A DNA stretch of 64,000 nucleotides, from NCBI GenBank assembly GCA_964420035.1, contig CAYQQR010000008.1:38947-102946 (forward strand). The letters run 5' to 3'. The DNA comes from CAYQQR01 sp964420035. GTDB lineage: Bacteria > Bacteroidota > Bacteroidia > Bacteroidales > SM23-62. Below, piece by piece: positions 1-10,188 of this stretch. The translations under genes and the position numbers were made by a program. The stretch's first letter is position 1. Each line of letters starts with the position of its first letter. The notes beneath the pieces were generated by a model, which saw only the letters and a list, made by a program, of their open reading frames with translations, ran no database searches and had not been told where the DNA came from.

Positions 1-106
1 GTCAGAAGGGAATAAGGATCATCCTGGGCCCGGACCGTGAGGAACGTGAATGGGATGATTACAATCAGAAATAATGGTTTTCTGTACATGACTTATTGGA
101 TTTGAC

Positions 107-1099
107 TTAGTATTGAACAGGGGGTATATACTTAACGGCGCCTGTACTGACGGTCCCGATCCAGATATTACCTTCCTTATCCGTCATTACCGTGAAATTG
201 TCCTCATCGGGAAATCCGTTATATTCTTTATAGGAATGCATAACGGCTCCATCGTAACGGAGCACACCGTCAAGGAAAGTGGCAAACCAGATATCGCCGT
301 TCCGGTCCTGACTGATGCCATAAATAAATACATTGGGTTGACCGTTAAAAGGATCAATATTGTTAAAAGAAGTTCCGTCGTACCAGGTGACCGTTTCCCC
401 GCCTTTGGTGCCGATCCATAATCTTCCTGAACGGTCTTTATAAAGGGAAGTAATGTCATATTCAGGCAAACCGCTTTCCATGGTGGATAATTGCCATATC
501 TCGCCATCCCAAATCAATAAACCAAGCTCTGAGGCCATGCAAATTTCGCCCGGTGATCTTTCGTCTATATCGTTAATGATATTCAAATACTCGCTTTGAG
601 AAAACTCAATATGGGTAAAGCTGTTCTTGTCCCAAAAATAAAAACCCTGTCCTTCCGTGCCGACCCACATCCAATCGTTTTTTGCATTATACAAGCAATT
701 AACGATCATGGGGGTATCAGTATCTTCCCCCGCGTAGTAAAACCATTCATCACCATCCACCAGGAAATAGATCCCAGCCGTTGTACCGAACCACATGTCC
801 CCGTCCACATCCTCTTCGATGGCCAATACACCGGCTTCACCAAGTGGAGAATTCGATTCATCATAGATTCTCCAATTTTGACCATCGAAACGGGTCACCC
901 CATCCCTGAAATTGGCAAACCATAGATCTCCCCTGCTGTCCTGCATGATGTCCCTGACCTGTTCACCAGCCATGCCCTGAGCAGTGGAGTAGGTGATCCA
1001 TTGATCCGTCTCCAGGGGATCGAGCAAACCCTCTTCCTGTTCACAGGAGAGAATTATCAAAAATGAGAGAAGAAACGAGAAGGGAATAAGCTTTTTCAT
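107..1099 (-). CDS. Beta-propeller (Reg_prop) lipoprotein
   Basis: Predicted outer-surface or periplasmic lipoprotein of 330 residues. The N-terminus has a hydrophobic segment ending in a lipobox (IILSC, Cys19). The rest is about seven repeats of the two-component-regulator propeller type, each with a D-x-x-G-x-(L/I/M)-W-(F/I/V)-(G/A)-T core (DSRGDLWFA, DVDGDMWFGT, DRSGRLWIGT, DRNGDIWFAT, DKEGNIWIGT and two degenerate copies), which would form one seven-bladed propeller. In Bacteroidota such propellers usually form the sensor half of hybrid two-component systems. Here no transmembrane helix, kinase or regulator follows, so this is a free-standing propeller; ligand unknown. The upstream spacer (1100-1219) has only degenerate repeats. 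Confidence 0.85.
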   Translation of the reverse strand: MKKLIPFSFLLSFLIILSCEQEEGLLDPLETDQWITYSTAQGMAGEQVRDIMQDSRGDLWFANFRDGVTRFDGQNWRIYDESNSPLGEAGVLAIEEDVDGDMWFGTTAGIYFLVDGDEWFYYAGEDTDTPMIVNCLYNAKNDWMWVGTEGQGFYFWDKNSFTHIEFSQSEYLNIINDIDERSPGEICMASELGLLIWDGEIWQLSTMESGLPEYDITSLYKDRSGRLWIGTKGGETVTWYDGTSFNNIDPFNGQPNVFIYGISQDRNGDIWFATFLDGVLRYDGAVMHSYKEYNGFPDEDNFTVMTDKEGNIWIGTVSTGAVKYIPPVQY

Positions 1100-1177
1100 T
1101 ATACCGGACTTTTAGGTAGGATTTGTAAGATATGACATAATCCGGTACCATGAAAGAACTAAAATCAAAAAAAACTA

Positions 1178-1220
1178 CAAGCCGCAAGCCACTAGCAACC
1201 AGTGACAAGTAGCCAGAAGC
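1178..1220. repeat. Degenerate AGCCA/CCAG-type spacer repeat
   Basis: A short run of imperfect repeats of the form AGCC-A/C-AAG-CCA-CTAGCAACCAG lies between two genes and runs up to the stop of the TonB receptor gene. A similar run (CCAGCAACCGGCCACCAGCAGCC...) lies at 52503-52548. Not coding. Both look like decayed short-period tandem repeats typical of the intergenic DNA of this contig. Confidence 0.45.
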
Positions 1221-3715
1221 TAGTAGATCACCCCACCGTCATCAAACTCCATCTCGATGGTATCTCCCTCGCCGTTCCGGCTCTTTTGCTTATAATTATT
1301 TATCCGGTATGTAAGGGTAAAGGTGAAAAAGGGGGACTGCCTTTCGTGCTTGTTGAAGGTATAAAAATCAGCGCCTTCCGTGGTGAATGAAAACTTCATG
1401 GTCTGTAAAACATCCCGTACCTGGAACGCAAGATTCAGTTTTCTGTCGAAGAAATCCTGCCTTATGCCAAAGTTGGTCATCAGGAAATCATCCCGTTCCC
1501 CCTGCGAGGTAACCGACGGCCCCCGGTAGAATCCCATCAATTGTATGCGGGTCCCGGTCTTCAAATTCCAGTTGCTCATCAGCCGTCCGCCCCAGGTGTT
1601 GGTGGCCTGGTCCACTTCGGTATGCAGTATGGTCCCGTCGATCCTGTAATTGAAAATATCCATGCTGCCCATGATGTTCCACCACCTGGCCAGGTGCAGA
1701 TTGGAGCTGACTTCGATGCCCAATGCCCGGTCACTGCTGATATTATCCACGGTATACCGCAACATTCCGCCTTCCTGGAGGGCGTTGATCCTGTCGATCT
1801 TGTTTTGAGTTTCCCTGACATAAAGCTCCGCCGAAAGGTAGGACCTGCCAGAACGTTTCATATAGTTCAATTCATAGGAATTGACATATTCCGGCTCCAG
1901 TGCAGGGTTTCCCACCCGCACGGTTTGCTGGTCGATGTAATGGGGAAAAGGATCCAGGTACCAGCTCCTGGGCCTGTTGATCCTCCTGCTGTAGCTTGCC
2001 TGAAGCTGGTGATCGCTTTGAAATTTCTTCGTCAGATAAGCGGAGGGGAAGATATCAAAACGATTCACCGGGTATTCTTTACCCAGATTAAGCTGGGTGA
2101 ATTTACGATCGGTATATTCCCCCCTCAGTCCGAATTTATATTCTAATCCCAATAATTTGCCGGCAATGGTTCCGTAGACCGCGTGAATATCCCAGTTGAA
2201 TTCGTTCTCATTGCTCCGGTCGCCGTTCAGGAGCCACGCCGCATTGATCGTATCATAATCATAGAACAGGTATTCCGGGTCGTTTCTCTCCATGGTGGTT
2301 TGCCAGCCGGCTTCAACGTTCATTTCCCCGTTGATCTTTCCGGTATAATCGAGTTTGAATCTCCATTCCCCGGAACCGTCATTCTCTTCAGACTGCTGAC
2401 GGTAGGGTTCCATCTCTCGCGGATTAAAGAACTCATCGGTAACCCTTTCTGTCAGGAAATCACCTTCCTGACCAACATGCTGTGAGAATAAAACCATTCC
2501 CACCAACTCATGACCGGGTTTGTTGAACTGGTGACTCCATGTAAGATCCACCCGGAGGAAATCATGATCAATATCGAACAGGCTTTCCTGCAGAGAATAC
2601 GAAGTAAAACTTGAGGGTTCTGTAAAACTGCTGTACCGGGCCGATGAATTCCTGCCAAAATTATGGTTCCCTATCCTTGTGGACAGGGAAAACGAATTAC
2701 GCGGATCAAGGTTCAACTCAACACCTCCGCGAATGGATTGCCCACCGCGAAAACGTTCATTATCCGATTCCGTGAACCGGAAGGTGGTCGTATCGATATT
2801 GCCTTCTGCATCCAGGTCGTACAGTCTTCGTTCATTGAACATACTTCCGGGAGAGGAACGGTCGTATATTTCCGCGCCCAGGTAAAAATTCCACTGGTTC
2901 ACCCGGTAGTTCAGCAGCACATCGAGGTTGTAGCGGTTAAATGATCCATAGGATGCATTCATCAACCCGCTGAAACCGCTCATCTTCTGTTTTTTCAGGA
3001 TTACATTGATGATGCCCGATGTTCCGTCCGGGTCATATTTGGCGGAGGGATTGGTGATGACCTCGATGTGATCGATGGAACTGGCGGGCAGGGACTGGAG
3101 CGCATCGCTCCCTTCCAGGATGCTTGGTTTCCCATCGATCAAAACGGTGAAGTTGGAACTCCCGCGAAGCTGAACGTTCCCTTCCAGATCGGTTTGTATG
3201 GAAGGTTGCATCTCGAGTACATCCACTGCCGTTCCACCGGAGGCCACTACATTGGAACTGACGTTCACGATCTTTTTGTCGATATGATATTCCACGGCCG
3301 CTTTTTGTCCGACCACCTCCACCTGGTCAATTTCTGCTGCAGATTGCTCCAGGGGGACTTCGCCCAGGTTTACAGACTTATTTCCGGGGAGTACCGGAAC
3401 CCTGTTTAGCTTAAGATTTCTATATCCGACGAACCGCACTTCAATGATATACATTCCATAGGGCATATCACTCATAATGAAAGATCCGTCCTGTCCCGAG
3501 ATGGTCCCGTCCACCAGAATGGTGTCCCGCATCCTGTATACAGCAATACTGGCATATTCCACGGGTTGTCCTGTTTCTTTATCTATGATGGTACCGTTAA
3601 TGGACCCATCTTCCGGCAGGGACGAAGGATCCAAGTTCCCCCCGTGGGCCTGGGCAAACAGTGAACCATGGACCATAATGAAAAGGCCCGAAAGAATAAT
3701 TCTAATGCTCCTCAT
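1220..3715 (-). CDS. TonB-dependent outer-membrane receptor
   Basis: Outer-membrane active transporter of 831 residues. A signal peptide ending near FAQA is followed by a carboxypeptidase-regulatory-like beta-sandwich (about residues 38-105, GTIIDKETGQPVEYASIAVY), a plug domain (about 130-240, with VDVLEMQPSIQTD and GTSGIINVILKK), and a long barrel ending in an aromatic residue (Tyr). The barrel resembles the family of outer-membrane beta-barrel proteins often found alone, without a SusD partner, and no susD lies nearby. Substrate unknown. Divergent from the CcsBA gene across a 129-bp AT-rich spacer (3716-3844). Confidence 0.9.
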   Translation of the reverse strand: MRSIRIILSGLFIMVHGSLFAQAHGGNLDPSSLPEDGSINGTIIDKETGQPVEYASIAVYRMRDTILVDGTISGQDGSFIMSDMPYGMYIIEVRFVGYRNLKLNRVPVLPGNKSVNLGEVPLEQSAAEIDQVEVVGQKAAVEYHIDKKIVNVSSNVVASGGTAVDVLEMQPSIQTDLEGNVQLRGSSNFTVLIDGKPSILEGSDALQSLPASSIDHIEVITNPSAKYDPDGTSGIINVILKKQKMSGFSGLMNASYGSFNRYNLDVLLNYRVNQWNFYLGAEIYDRSSPGSMFNERRLYDLDAEGNIDTTTFRFTESDNERFRGGQSIRGGVELNLDPRNSFSLSTRIGNHNFGRNSSARYSSFTEPSSFTSYSLQESLFDIDHDFLRVDLTWSHQFNKPGHELVGMVLFSQHVGQEGDFLTERVTDEFFNPREMEPYRQQSEENDGSGEWRFKLDYTGKINGEMNVEAGWQTTMERNDPEYLFYDYDTINAAWLLNGDRSNENEFNWDIHAVYGTIAGKLLGLEYKFGLRGEYTDRKFTQLNLGKEYPVNRFDIFPSAYLTKKFQSDHQLQASYSRRINRPRSWYLDPFPHYIDQQTVRVGNPALEPEYVNSYELNYMKRSGRSYLSAELYVRETQNKIDRINALQEGGMLRYTVDNISSDRALGIEVSSNLHLARWWNIMGSMDIFNYRIDGTILHTEVDQATNTWGGRLMSNWNLKTGTRIQLMGFYRGPSVTSQGERDDFLMTNFGIRQDFFDRKLNLAFQVRDVLQTMKFSFTTEGADFYTFNKHERQSPFFTFTLTYRINNYKQKSRNGEGDTIEMEFDDGGVIY

Positions 3716-3844
3716 AAATGATGTTAAATGATATTGAAATTTGGGTTTATAAACATATTATTTGATCAATAATAATGTAAAAGGTTTAATCAACATCTCC
3801 GGTTTAATTCTGTTTCATTATAATTGTCCCAATTTTAAGATCAA

Positions 3845-6800
3845 ATGAAAGATATCGCACGAATTTTCTTTTCCTTCAGGTTCACGGGCATTTTACTCGT
3901 TGTTTTCGCCCTGGCTATTGCCGCAGCTACTTTTATAGAAAATGACTTTGGTACGGCCACGGCCCGGGCCCTCATTTATAATGCCCGATGGTTCGAGTTC
4001 CTTCTGGCCCTTACTGCATTGAACTTAAGCGGGAACATACTATTGTACAAACTCTACAGAAAGGAAAAATGGACCATACTGATGTTCCATGTGGCATTCA
4101 TCATCATCCTCATCGGTGCGGCAATTACCCGTTTCACAGGTTTCACCGGTATGATGCACATTCGTGAGGGGAACCGGTCCGATGTGGTTTTGTCGGATAA
4201 CACCTACCTGCAGGTACGGGCCCTGGCAGGACCCGAAACCCATAGCTTCAGAAAAAAAGTCTACCTGGGAGCATCCGGTGCGGGGGTGGGGAAATTCCGT
4301 TTTCGGATTGACGGCATCCCTTACAGCCTTGAATACTATGACCACATCCATATGGCCCGGCCGGTCCTGCAAGCCGATCCCGGGGGGGAGCCTGGTGTAT
4401 CCCTTGTAATTACGGGTCCGCAAGGCCGCCGCGATCTGGTCCTCATGCATAAGCAAAGGATCCGACACGGTCCCCTCTCCATATCTTTAAATGATCCACG
4501 GGGCCGGGCCGATCTGCAGTTGATGACAGAAGGGAACCAGGTGCGTTTTGTTTCGGCAGTACCGGGCCGGTTAAGAACCATGGCCGGAGAAGGATCCGAA
4601 ACCCTTCAGGCAGGAAAGGAATATCCCATGATGCCCATGAGCATTTACAGCTTCGGTTCCCGGCAACTGGTACTTACCCGTGCCCTGGAAAATGCATCCA
4701 TGATAGCGGTATCCACTCAGGGAAAGGAAGAAGAATCCTCCCAGACTGCCCTCGCCATGCTCCTGGAAGGCACGGAACTATCAAAAAAAATTACACTGTG
4801 GGGCGGGGCGGGGATCAACGGCAGGCCGGTACAGATCAATCACCGGGATCATCGGCTCCTCCTTTCCTTCGGTTCCATCCTGCACCCTTTGCCCTTTAGC
4901 CTCGAGTTAAGGGATTTTATCATTGAAAAATACCCCGGCAGCAACAGTCCCTCTTCATTCGAATCCGCCGTGGTTTTACACGACCCTGAGAAAGACCTGA
5001 ACGAGGAAAGGAGGATCTTTATGAACAACATCCTGAAACACCGGGGTTACCGCTTCTACCAGTCAGCCTACGACCCCGACGAAAAAGGCACCATCCTGTC
5101 GGTCAACAGGGATGCTGCAGGCACCCTTGTAACCTATGCAGGCTATGCCCTCCTGTTCGCGGGCTTGCTCCTCAGCCTGTTCAATAAAAACAGCCGCTTC
5201 TCCTCCCTCTCCGGGATGATCAGGGCAGAAGATCTGAAATTTAAAAAACAGGTCTTGCTGGTCTTGTTCTTATTGCTTCCTTTTGCAATCCAGGCACAGG
5301 ACTTTAATAAAGTCAGCCCCCGGGCACCGGCCAGGGAACATGCACGGGAATTCGGAACTTTGATGGTGCAGGATTACCAGGGCAGGGTAAAACCCATGAA
5401 TAGCTTTTCCTCGGAAGTACTGAGAAAAGTCAGCCGCAAGAACCAGCTTGGAGGCTACGATCCCGACCAGGTTGTACTGGGAATGATGACCGATCCCATG
5501 GGCTGGCAAGCCGTGCCCATGATCAAGGTGGGACACGACGGGATCCGTGAGATCCTTGGAATCCAGGGGGATTATGCTTCCTTTATGGATCTCGTGGACC
5601 TATACGATCTCTCCACTTATAAGCTCGCGGAGCCTGTTAATGCAGCCTACCGGAAAAAGCCTGCCGAACGCTCCAAATTCGACACGGAAGTGATCCGCAT
5701 GGATGAGCGCGTAAACATCAGCTATATGGTTTATTCTAAAAGCATATTCAGAATATTGCCCCATCCAGGGGATGAGAACAATACCTGGTATACACCCAGT
5801 GCCGCCCCGCGACACTTTACTGCAGAGGATTCATTGTTCGCGGCTCATATACCCGGACTCTATTTTCAAACGGTTTGGGAGGGGATGAGGACCAACGACT
5901 ATGACAGTGCTTCCGTGGTGCTGAACTACTTAAAAACCTATCAAAACCGGTTTGGATCCGATGTGATGCCCCCGGAACAAAAAGTCAGAATGGAGATTTT
6001 TTATAATAAAGCCAATATCTTCCAGCGCCTGGGTTATCTGTACTTCATTGCCGGCTTCTTTTTACTTATCGTGCTGTTTATTAAGATCTTAAGTAAAAAA
6101 TTCAGGGAGCGGATCTTTACCGTGCCCCTGTCCATCGTGATCATCCTGGGTATCATGGCACATACCGCCGGACTGGCCATGCGATGGTATGTTTCCGGGC
6201 ACGCTCCCTGGAGCAACGGATACGAATCGCTGGTTTACATTTCATGGGCAACCATGATTGCCGGACTGATTTTTTACAGAAAAGCCAATATTTCCCTGGC
6301 TGTGACAGCCATATTGGCCTATATGATGCTTAACATAGCACACCTGAGCTGGATGGACCCCGAAATGACCAACCTGGTCCCGGTATTGAAATCTTACTGG
6401 CTGGCCATCCATGTAGCGGTGATCGCTTCCAGTTACGGCTTTTTGGGCATGGCGGCCCTGCTTTCCTGCACGGCCCTGATCCTGATGATTTTCATGAACA
6501 GGAAAAACCGCGTGCGTTTGTGGTCCGTCATAAAACAAATGACCTGGATTTCGGAAATGACCATCATCATAGGGCTTGGTTTGCTCACCATCGGGACCTT
6601 TCTCGGGGGTATCTGGGCCAATGAGTCCTGGGGCCGTTATTGGGCCTGGGATCCCAAAGAAACCTGGGCCCTGGTCACCATCCTGGTTTATGCCTTTATC
6701 GTGCATACGCGGTTCATTCCCGGACTGAGATCAATTTTTTCATTCAACCTGGCAGCCGTGCTGGCTTACGGTTCGGTGATCATGACCTACTTCGGGGTGA

Positions 6801-6946
6801 ATTATTATCTCTCGGGCCTGCATTCTTATGCCGCGGGCGATCCCCTGCCGGTCCCGAATACGGTGTATTATGTCGTGGGAATAATCTTAGTTACGGCAGT
6901 ATCAGCGTATATCAGGAAACAGCAACTGCGAAGCGAGTTACAGTAA
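3845..6946 (+). CDS. ccsBA: Cytochrome c biogenesis fusion CcsBA (ResB-CcsA)
   Basis: System II cytochrome c synthetase, 1033 residues, which exports haem and ligates it to apocytochrome CXXCH motifs outside the inner membrane. Residues 1-450 are the ResB/Ccs1 half: N-terminal helices, a large extracytoplasmic domain, then a helix near 430-450. A second soluble stretch follows, then the CcsA half (about 720-1033), with many helices and the tryptophan-rich haem-handling motif near residues 926-941 (NESWGRYWAWDPKETW). A conserved His segment (HTAGLAMRWYVSGHAPW) precedes it. The fused arrangement is common in Bacteroidota and Epsilonproteobacteria. The haem O synthase-like gene follows after 46 bp, which suggests a shared transcript serving haem-protein assembly. 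The fusion is full length. Confidence 0.93.
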   Translation: MKDIARIFFSFRFTGILLVVFALAIAAATFIENDFGTATARALIYNARWFEFLLALTALNLSGNILLYKLYRKEKWTILMFHVAFIIILIGAAITRFTGFTGMMHIREGNRSDVVLSDNTYLQVRALAGPETHSFRKKVYLGASGAGVGKFRFRIDGIPYSLEYYDHIHMARPVLQADPGGEPGVSLVITGPQGRRDLVLMHKQRIRHGPLSISLNDPRGRADLQLMTEGNQVRFVSAVPGRLRTMAGEGSETLQAGKEYPMMPMSIYSFGSRQLVLTRALENASMIAVSTQGKEEESSQTALAMLLEGTELSKKITLWGGAGINGRPVQINHRDHRLLLSFGSILHPLPFSLELRDFIIEKYPGSNSPSSFESAVVLHDPEKDLNEERRIFMNNILKHRGYRFYQSAYDPDEKGTILSVNRDAAGTLVTYAGYALLFAGLLLSLFNKNSRFSSLSGMIRAEDLKFKKQVLLVLFLLLPFAIQAQDFNKVSPRAPAREHAREFGTLMVQDYQGRVKPMNSFSSEVLRKVSRKNQLGGYDPDQVVLGMMTDPMGWQAVPMIKVGHDGIREILGIQGDYASFMDLVDLYDLSTYKLAEPVNAAYRKKPAERSKFDTEVIRMDERVNISYMVYSKSIFRILPHPGDENNTWYTPSAAPRHFTAEDSLFAAHIPGLYFQTVWEGMRTNDYDSASVVLNYLKTYQNRFGSDVMPPEQKVRMEIFYNKANIFQRLGYLYFIAGFFLLIVLFIKILSKKFRERIFTVPLSIVIILGIMAHTAGLAMRWYVSGHAPWSNGYESLVYISWATMIAGLIFYRKANISLAVTAILAYMMLNIAHLSWMDPEMTNLVPVLKSYWLAIHVAVIASSYGFLGMAALLSCTALILMIFMNRKNRVRLWSVIKQMTWISEMTIIIGLGLLTIGTFLGGIWANESWGRYWAWDPKETWALVTILVYAFIVHTRFIPGLRSIFSFNLAAVLAYGSVIMTYFGVNYYLSGLHSYAAGDPLPVPNTVYYVVGIILVTAVSAYIRKQQLRSELQ

Positions 6947-6992
6947 GCGGAGCGGAAGGCGAGCAACATTTAAGATAATTTGTCCTATTGAA

Positions 6993-7880
6993 TTGAGCAA
7001 TAAACTTCACATATGGTTAGAGTTGGGTAAAGTACGGATCACCGTGGCGGTAAGCTTTACCACTATCGCGGGTTACATCTTGTATTCCGGCCATTTCAGC
7101 ACCGGAATGATCCTGCCGGTACTGGGGATATTCCTGCTGGCATCCGGCTCCTCAGCGCTGAACCATATCCAGGAATCAAGTTATGATCAGAAGATGGAAC
7201 GGACCCAAAACCGGCCCATCCCCTCCGGAAGGATCAAAACGAGTACCGCCTGGCTGGTAAGCCTCGTGTATACCTTTTCCGGCTCCATAATCCTCTTCCT
7301 GGGCAGCAATTTGACCGGACTGCTTTTGGGATGGACCGCATTGGTCTGGTATAATCTTATCTACACTTATCTCAAAAGGATCACCCCTTACGCCGTAATT
7401 CCCGGATCGGTCATCGGGGCCATACCTCCCGTGGTGGGTTGGGTGGCTGCCGGCGGACCGCTGCTGCATCCGCGGGTGGTACCCATCATGATATTTTTCT
7501 TCATCTGGCAGGTGCCCCATTTTTGGTTGCTGATGATCAAATACGGCAGGCAGTATGAAAATGCAGGCTATCCTTCCATCACCTCCCGGATGGAAATTCA
7601 TGCCGTCAGACTGATGATTTTCCTGTGGGTTGCAGCTACGTCCATCGTGGGTATGCTGATTCCCCTTACGGATCTTTTACTTGCAAATACGGCAAAAATA
7701 GCGATGTGGCTTGCTTCCCTCCTGCTGGTTCTTGTCTTCATTCCCTTTATCGGAAAATCGGATAGTGAATTAAACACGGGAAAATACTTTAGGAGGATCA
7801 ATTATTACGTATTGGCTGCAGTCTTGATCCTGATACTTGATCATACCGTTCTGGCAGGTTTAGAAGAGTCGGTTCTATAA
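6993..7880 (+). CDS. ctaB: Protoheme IX farnesyltransferase (UbiA family)
   Basis: Integral-membrane prenyltransferase of 295 residues that adds a farnesyl group to haem b to give haem O. The first Asp-rich region reads ALNHIQESSYDQKMERTQNRP: N-x2-Q-E-x3-D-x4-RT-x-NRP, the form of CyoE/CtaB in Bacteroidota. Multiple hydrophobic helices follow, with a second polar loop at KYGRQYENAGYPS. The start is a TTG codon giving MSNKLHIWLELGK; no nearby ATG fits the family N-terminus. It follows the CcsBA gene by 46 bp on the same strand, so the two may be co-transcribed. Another UbiA prenyl acceptor cannot be fully excluded. Confidence 0.85.
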   Translation: MSNKLHIWLELGKVRITVAVSFTTIAGYILYSGHFSTGMILPVLGIFLLASGSSALNHIQESSYDQKMERTQNRPIPSGRIKTSTAWLVSLVYTFSGSIILFLGSNLTGLLLGWTALVWYNLIYTYLKRITPYAVIPGSVIGAIPPVVGWVAAGGPLLHPRVVPIMIFFFIWQVPHFWLLMIKYGRQYENAGYPSITSRMEIHAVRLMIFLWVAATSIVGMLIPLTDLLLANTAKIAMWLASLLLVLVFIPFIGKSDSELNTGKYFRRINYYVLAAVLILILDHTVLAGLEESVL

Positions 7881-7917
7881 AAACATAAGAGCTGAAGAGT
7901 TGAAGAGCTGAAGGCTA

Positions 7918-8226
7918 CTAATACATTTTGTTTATTAATGATCCGATCTGGTCCCGTTTTTTGAGGGTGAAGCGATGTTCCTTGCCGTCTTTGAAGATCA
8001 CGTTCAGACCTTTGGGGCGGAATAGTCCGTTACTGTAATAAATTACCTCCCGTATTTCATCAGGCGGGAGTTCCAGATTGTGGTCAGCCCTGTCCGTACC
8101 GGTGGTTTTGAAGTAAACCCTTTGATTGGTTACAATCAATTTGCCCTGTACGGTCTGGTCGGATATATGGTAGGTCGAACTATCTGCTTTTACAACTACT
8201 TCATTGGGTTTTAAAGGCACAACCAT
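7918..8226 (-). CDS. Small GRAM/PH-like domain protein
   Basis: A cytoplasmic protein of about 102 residues starting at the ATG that gives MVVPLKPNE; an upstream in-frame ATG at 8271 would add 15 residues of unlikely sequence. The middle (GKLIVTNQRVYFKT, then LPPDEIREVIYYSNGLFRPKGLNVIFKDGKEHRFTL) has the layout of a GRAM/bacterial PH-like fold: LxxTNxRVYF, an I-x-x-V strand, then G-L-x-V-x-x-K-D-G. Such domains bind lipids or proteins; the role here is unknown. Convergent with the prenyltransferase gene. Confidence 0.65.
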   Translation of the reverse strand: MVVPLKPNEVVVKADSSTYHISDQTVQGKLIVTNQRVYFKTTGTDRADHNLELPPDEIREVIYYSNGLFRPKGLNVIFKDGKEHRFTLKKRDQIGSLINKMY

Positions 8227-8271
8227 GGTCCGTCGGTTTTTAGCTTTGTCATTCCTGCACAACAAAAACAT

Positions 8272-8457
8272 TTACTTAAAGACGAATAAAAACCCGGTAT
8301 GTTACACCCGGGTGAAAAATTTAACATTGAATTAAGAAAAGGGTTATTGATGGTTATTGATGGTTATTTATTGATATTTGTTGCTGATCATTAATATGCA
8401 ATGAACAAGGTATTACTATAAATTATAACAAATTACCATCAATACCCCTTTCAAACA
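8272..8457. other. AT-rich intergenic with 10-nt direct repeats
   Basis: A 186-bp AT-rich spacer between divergent genes. It holds three direct repeats of GGTTATTGAT at about 8341-8371, the last one degenerate. Promoters for both flanking genes probably lie here, but no clear Bacteroidota -33/-7 pair was recognised. Confidence 0.4.
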
Positions 8458-10188
8458 ATGTCCAAATCCCTCAAAATATTCCTTCTTTTCTTCAGCCTCA
8501 ATTTCCTGCTGTTTTTTCCGCGCTATATCGTTGAACTGAACGAGAGCACATTCTTTCCATGGAAAGGTTTCCTGGAGGAAGGCTTCTATTACAAGATCAA
8601 ATATCTGTTCTTCAACAGGGACAACTTCGATATATTCCGCATCGCATCGGACTATCTTATATGGTTCATGATTTCATATGCCATCCTCAGGTATAACCGG
8701 TTCCGGTTTTGGGTTTACCTGTTTCCCGGTTTTTACCTCATTATTCTCCTTTACCAGATTTACTTTGCACTTTTTGAAGGAATTTTCAAAACCCCTCCTC
8801 TTTTCTTTAACGACATCCATTCCATCCATACCGGATGGCAGATACTCCGTGACAGTCTTGGTTTTTGGTTCACAAAGATCATCCTGGGCTTTGTTGTGCT
8901 TTTTATTCTATGTTGGTGGCTGAATTACAGGTTGGTCAGTTGGATGCAGAACTGGAAACCAGCCTTATGGTTACAAATAGTCTCTGCTTTAATGTTAATC
9001 CATGTCCTGGTCAGTTTTTACAGGTTCCGTTTCGATTCCGATTCCTCGCGGGTGGTTCAGATACCCCTGGCATCACTGGTCCGTAATATTGCTGAAAGTG
9101 ATCGTGCTGCCGGCCATTTGAAAAATTTTGACATGGGTGCTCTCATGGAAGCCAATCCTTACGGGGATCATCAACTTTCAATAAACCCGAATTTATGGTT
9201 GATCTTCATAGAATCTTATGGCAGGATCGTACTGGATGATAAGAATATTGCCCCTGGCTTCATAGCCACCGTCCGTCAAATGTCTGACAGTCTGGATAAA
9301 CATCAATGGCATGCCGTCTCGCATCTGAGCCGTTCACCCGTTACCGGTGGAATTTCATGGATCGCTTACAGCAGTTTCCTGTATGGTTTCAATTTTCTTG
9401 ACCACGGCACATATCTGGCCCTGATGGCAGACAGCAGTCTGGATCGATATCCTCATTTTCTGCGATATTTAAAGAACCAGGGATATAAGAATTACCGTCT
9501 GAGCGCCATCGCGAAAAACGACAAACTCACCATTCCCTGGGAAGATTATACACGATTTTATTCCACAGACCAATGGATCCTTTTTCCTGAAATGGGATAT
9601 ACGGGCAAGATGTACGGTTTTGGTCCCTCACCTCCCGACCAGTTTGCCTTATATTATGCCAATGAACTGATTCGATCCGACAGCAGTGGACCATTCAGCC
9701 TGTTTTTTATCACCCAAAACTCTCACAGTCCCTTTTATGCCCCAAAGCATCCCGTACCCGACTGGACCATGCTGGATGACGGGAGCCTGGACCCCGAACA
9801 GCGTTCTAGATTCATGGACCCACCCAGGATGGATAATTATATTTCCGCCATTCAATACGAAATTGAATTTCTTGTTGATTTCATCATAAAATCGGGCACT
9901 CCGGAAGATCTGTTCCTACTGATCGGCGATCATCAACCTCCCTTCCTTACGGATGAAGAGGATCCATTCGAAACCCCGGTCCATATTATCAGTAAAGACA
10001 GCTTGTTTATCAATGATTTAAAAGATTTTGGATTTCAAAAGGGCATGCTTCCCGATACCAATAACGAAACTTTGAGGCATGAAGGATTGTTCAGTTTGTT
10101 GATGCATGTATTGTTAAAATCCTATGGAGAAGGATCGGAACCCATTCCCCCTTACAGACCGGATGGTTTAATTCAACTGGATCGATGA
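8458..10188 (+). CDS. LtaS-like membrane sulfatase / phosphoglycerol transferase
   Basis: Membrane protein of 576 residues in the alkaline-phosphatase superfamily. About five hydrophobic helices occupy residues 1-190, followed by an extracytoplasmic sulfatase-type domain. Metal-site elements are visible: Glu252 in LIFIESYG, a possible nucleophile in SPVTGGISW, and Asp491-His492 in LIGDHQPP. LtaS and MdoB relatives move glycerol phosphate from phosphatidylglycerol to glycan or lipid acceptors. The next gene, a CDP-alcohol phosphatidyltransferase, overlaps its stop (ATGA), so the pair is probably co-translated: one would make a phospholipid, the other would transfer its head group. The acceptor is unknown. 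A phosphoethanolamine transferase or true sulfatase are alternatives. Confidence 0.75.
   Translation: MSKSLKIFLLFFSLNFLLFFPRYIVELNESTFFPWKGFLEEGFYYKIKYLFFNRDNFDIFRIASDYLIWFMISYAILRYNRFRFWVYLFPGFYLIILLYQIYFALFEGIFKTPPLFFNDIHSIHTGWQILRDSLGFWFTKIILGFVVLFILCWWLNYRLVSWMQNWKPALWLQIVSALMLIHVLVSFYRFRFDSDSSRVVQIPLASLVRNIAESDRAAGHLKNFDMGALMEANPYGDHQLSINPNLWLIFIESYGRIVLDDKNIAPGFIATVRQMSDSLDKHQWHAVSHLSRSPVTGGISWIAYSSFLYGFNFLDHGTYLALMADSSLDRYPHFLRYLKNQGYKNYRLSAIAKNDKLTIPWEDYTRFYSTDQWILFPEMGYTGKMYGFGPSPPDQFALYYANELIRSDSSGPFSLFFITQNSHSPFYAPKHPVPDWTMLDDGSLDPEQRSRFMDPPRMDNYISAIQYEIEFLVDFIIKSGTPEDLFLLIGDHQPPFLTDEEDPFETPVHIISKDSLFINDLKDFGFQKGMLPDTNNETLRHEGLFSLLMHVLLKSYGEGSEPIPPYRPDGLIQLDR

Noticed and set aside
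1541..2146. A 201-codon plus-strand frame inside the TonB receptor gene.
   Set aside because: Antisense shadow of a strong gene; no start signal or domain.
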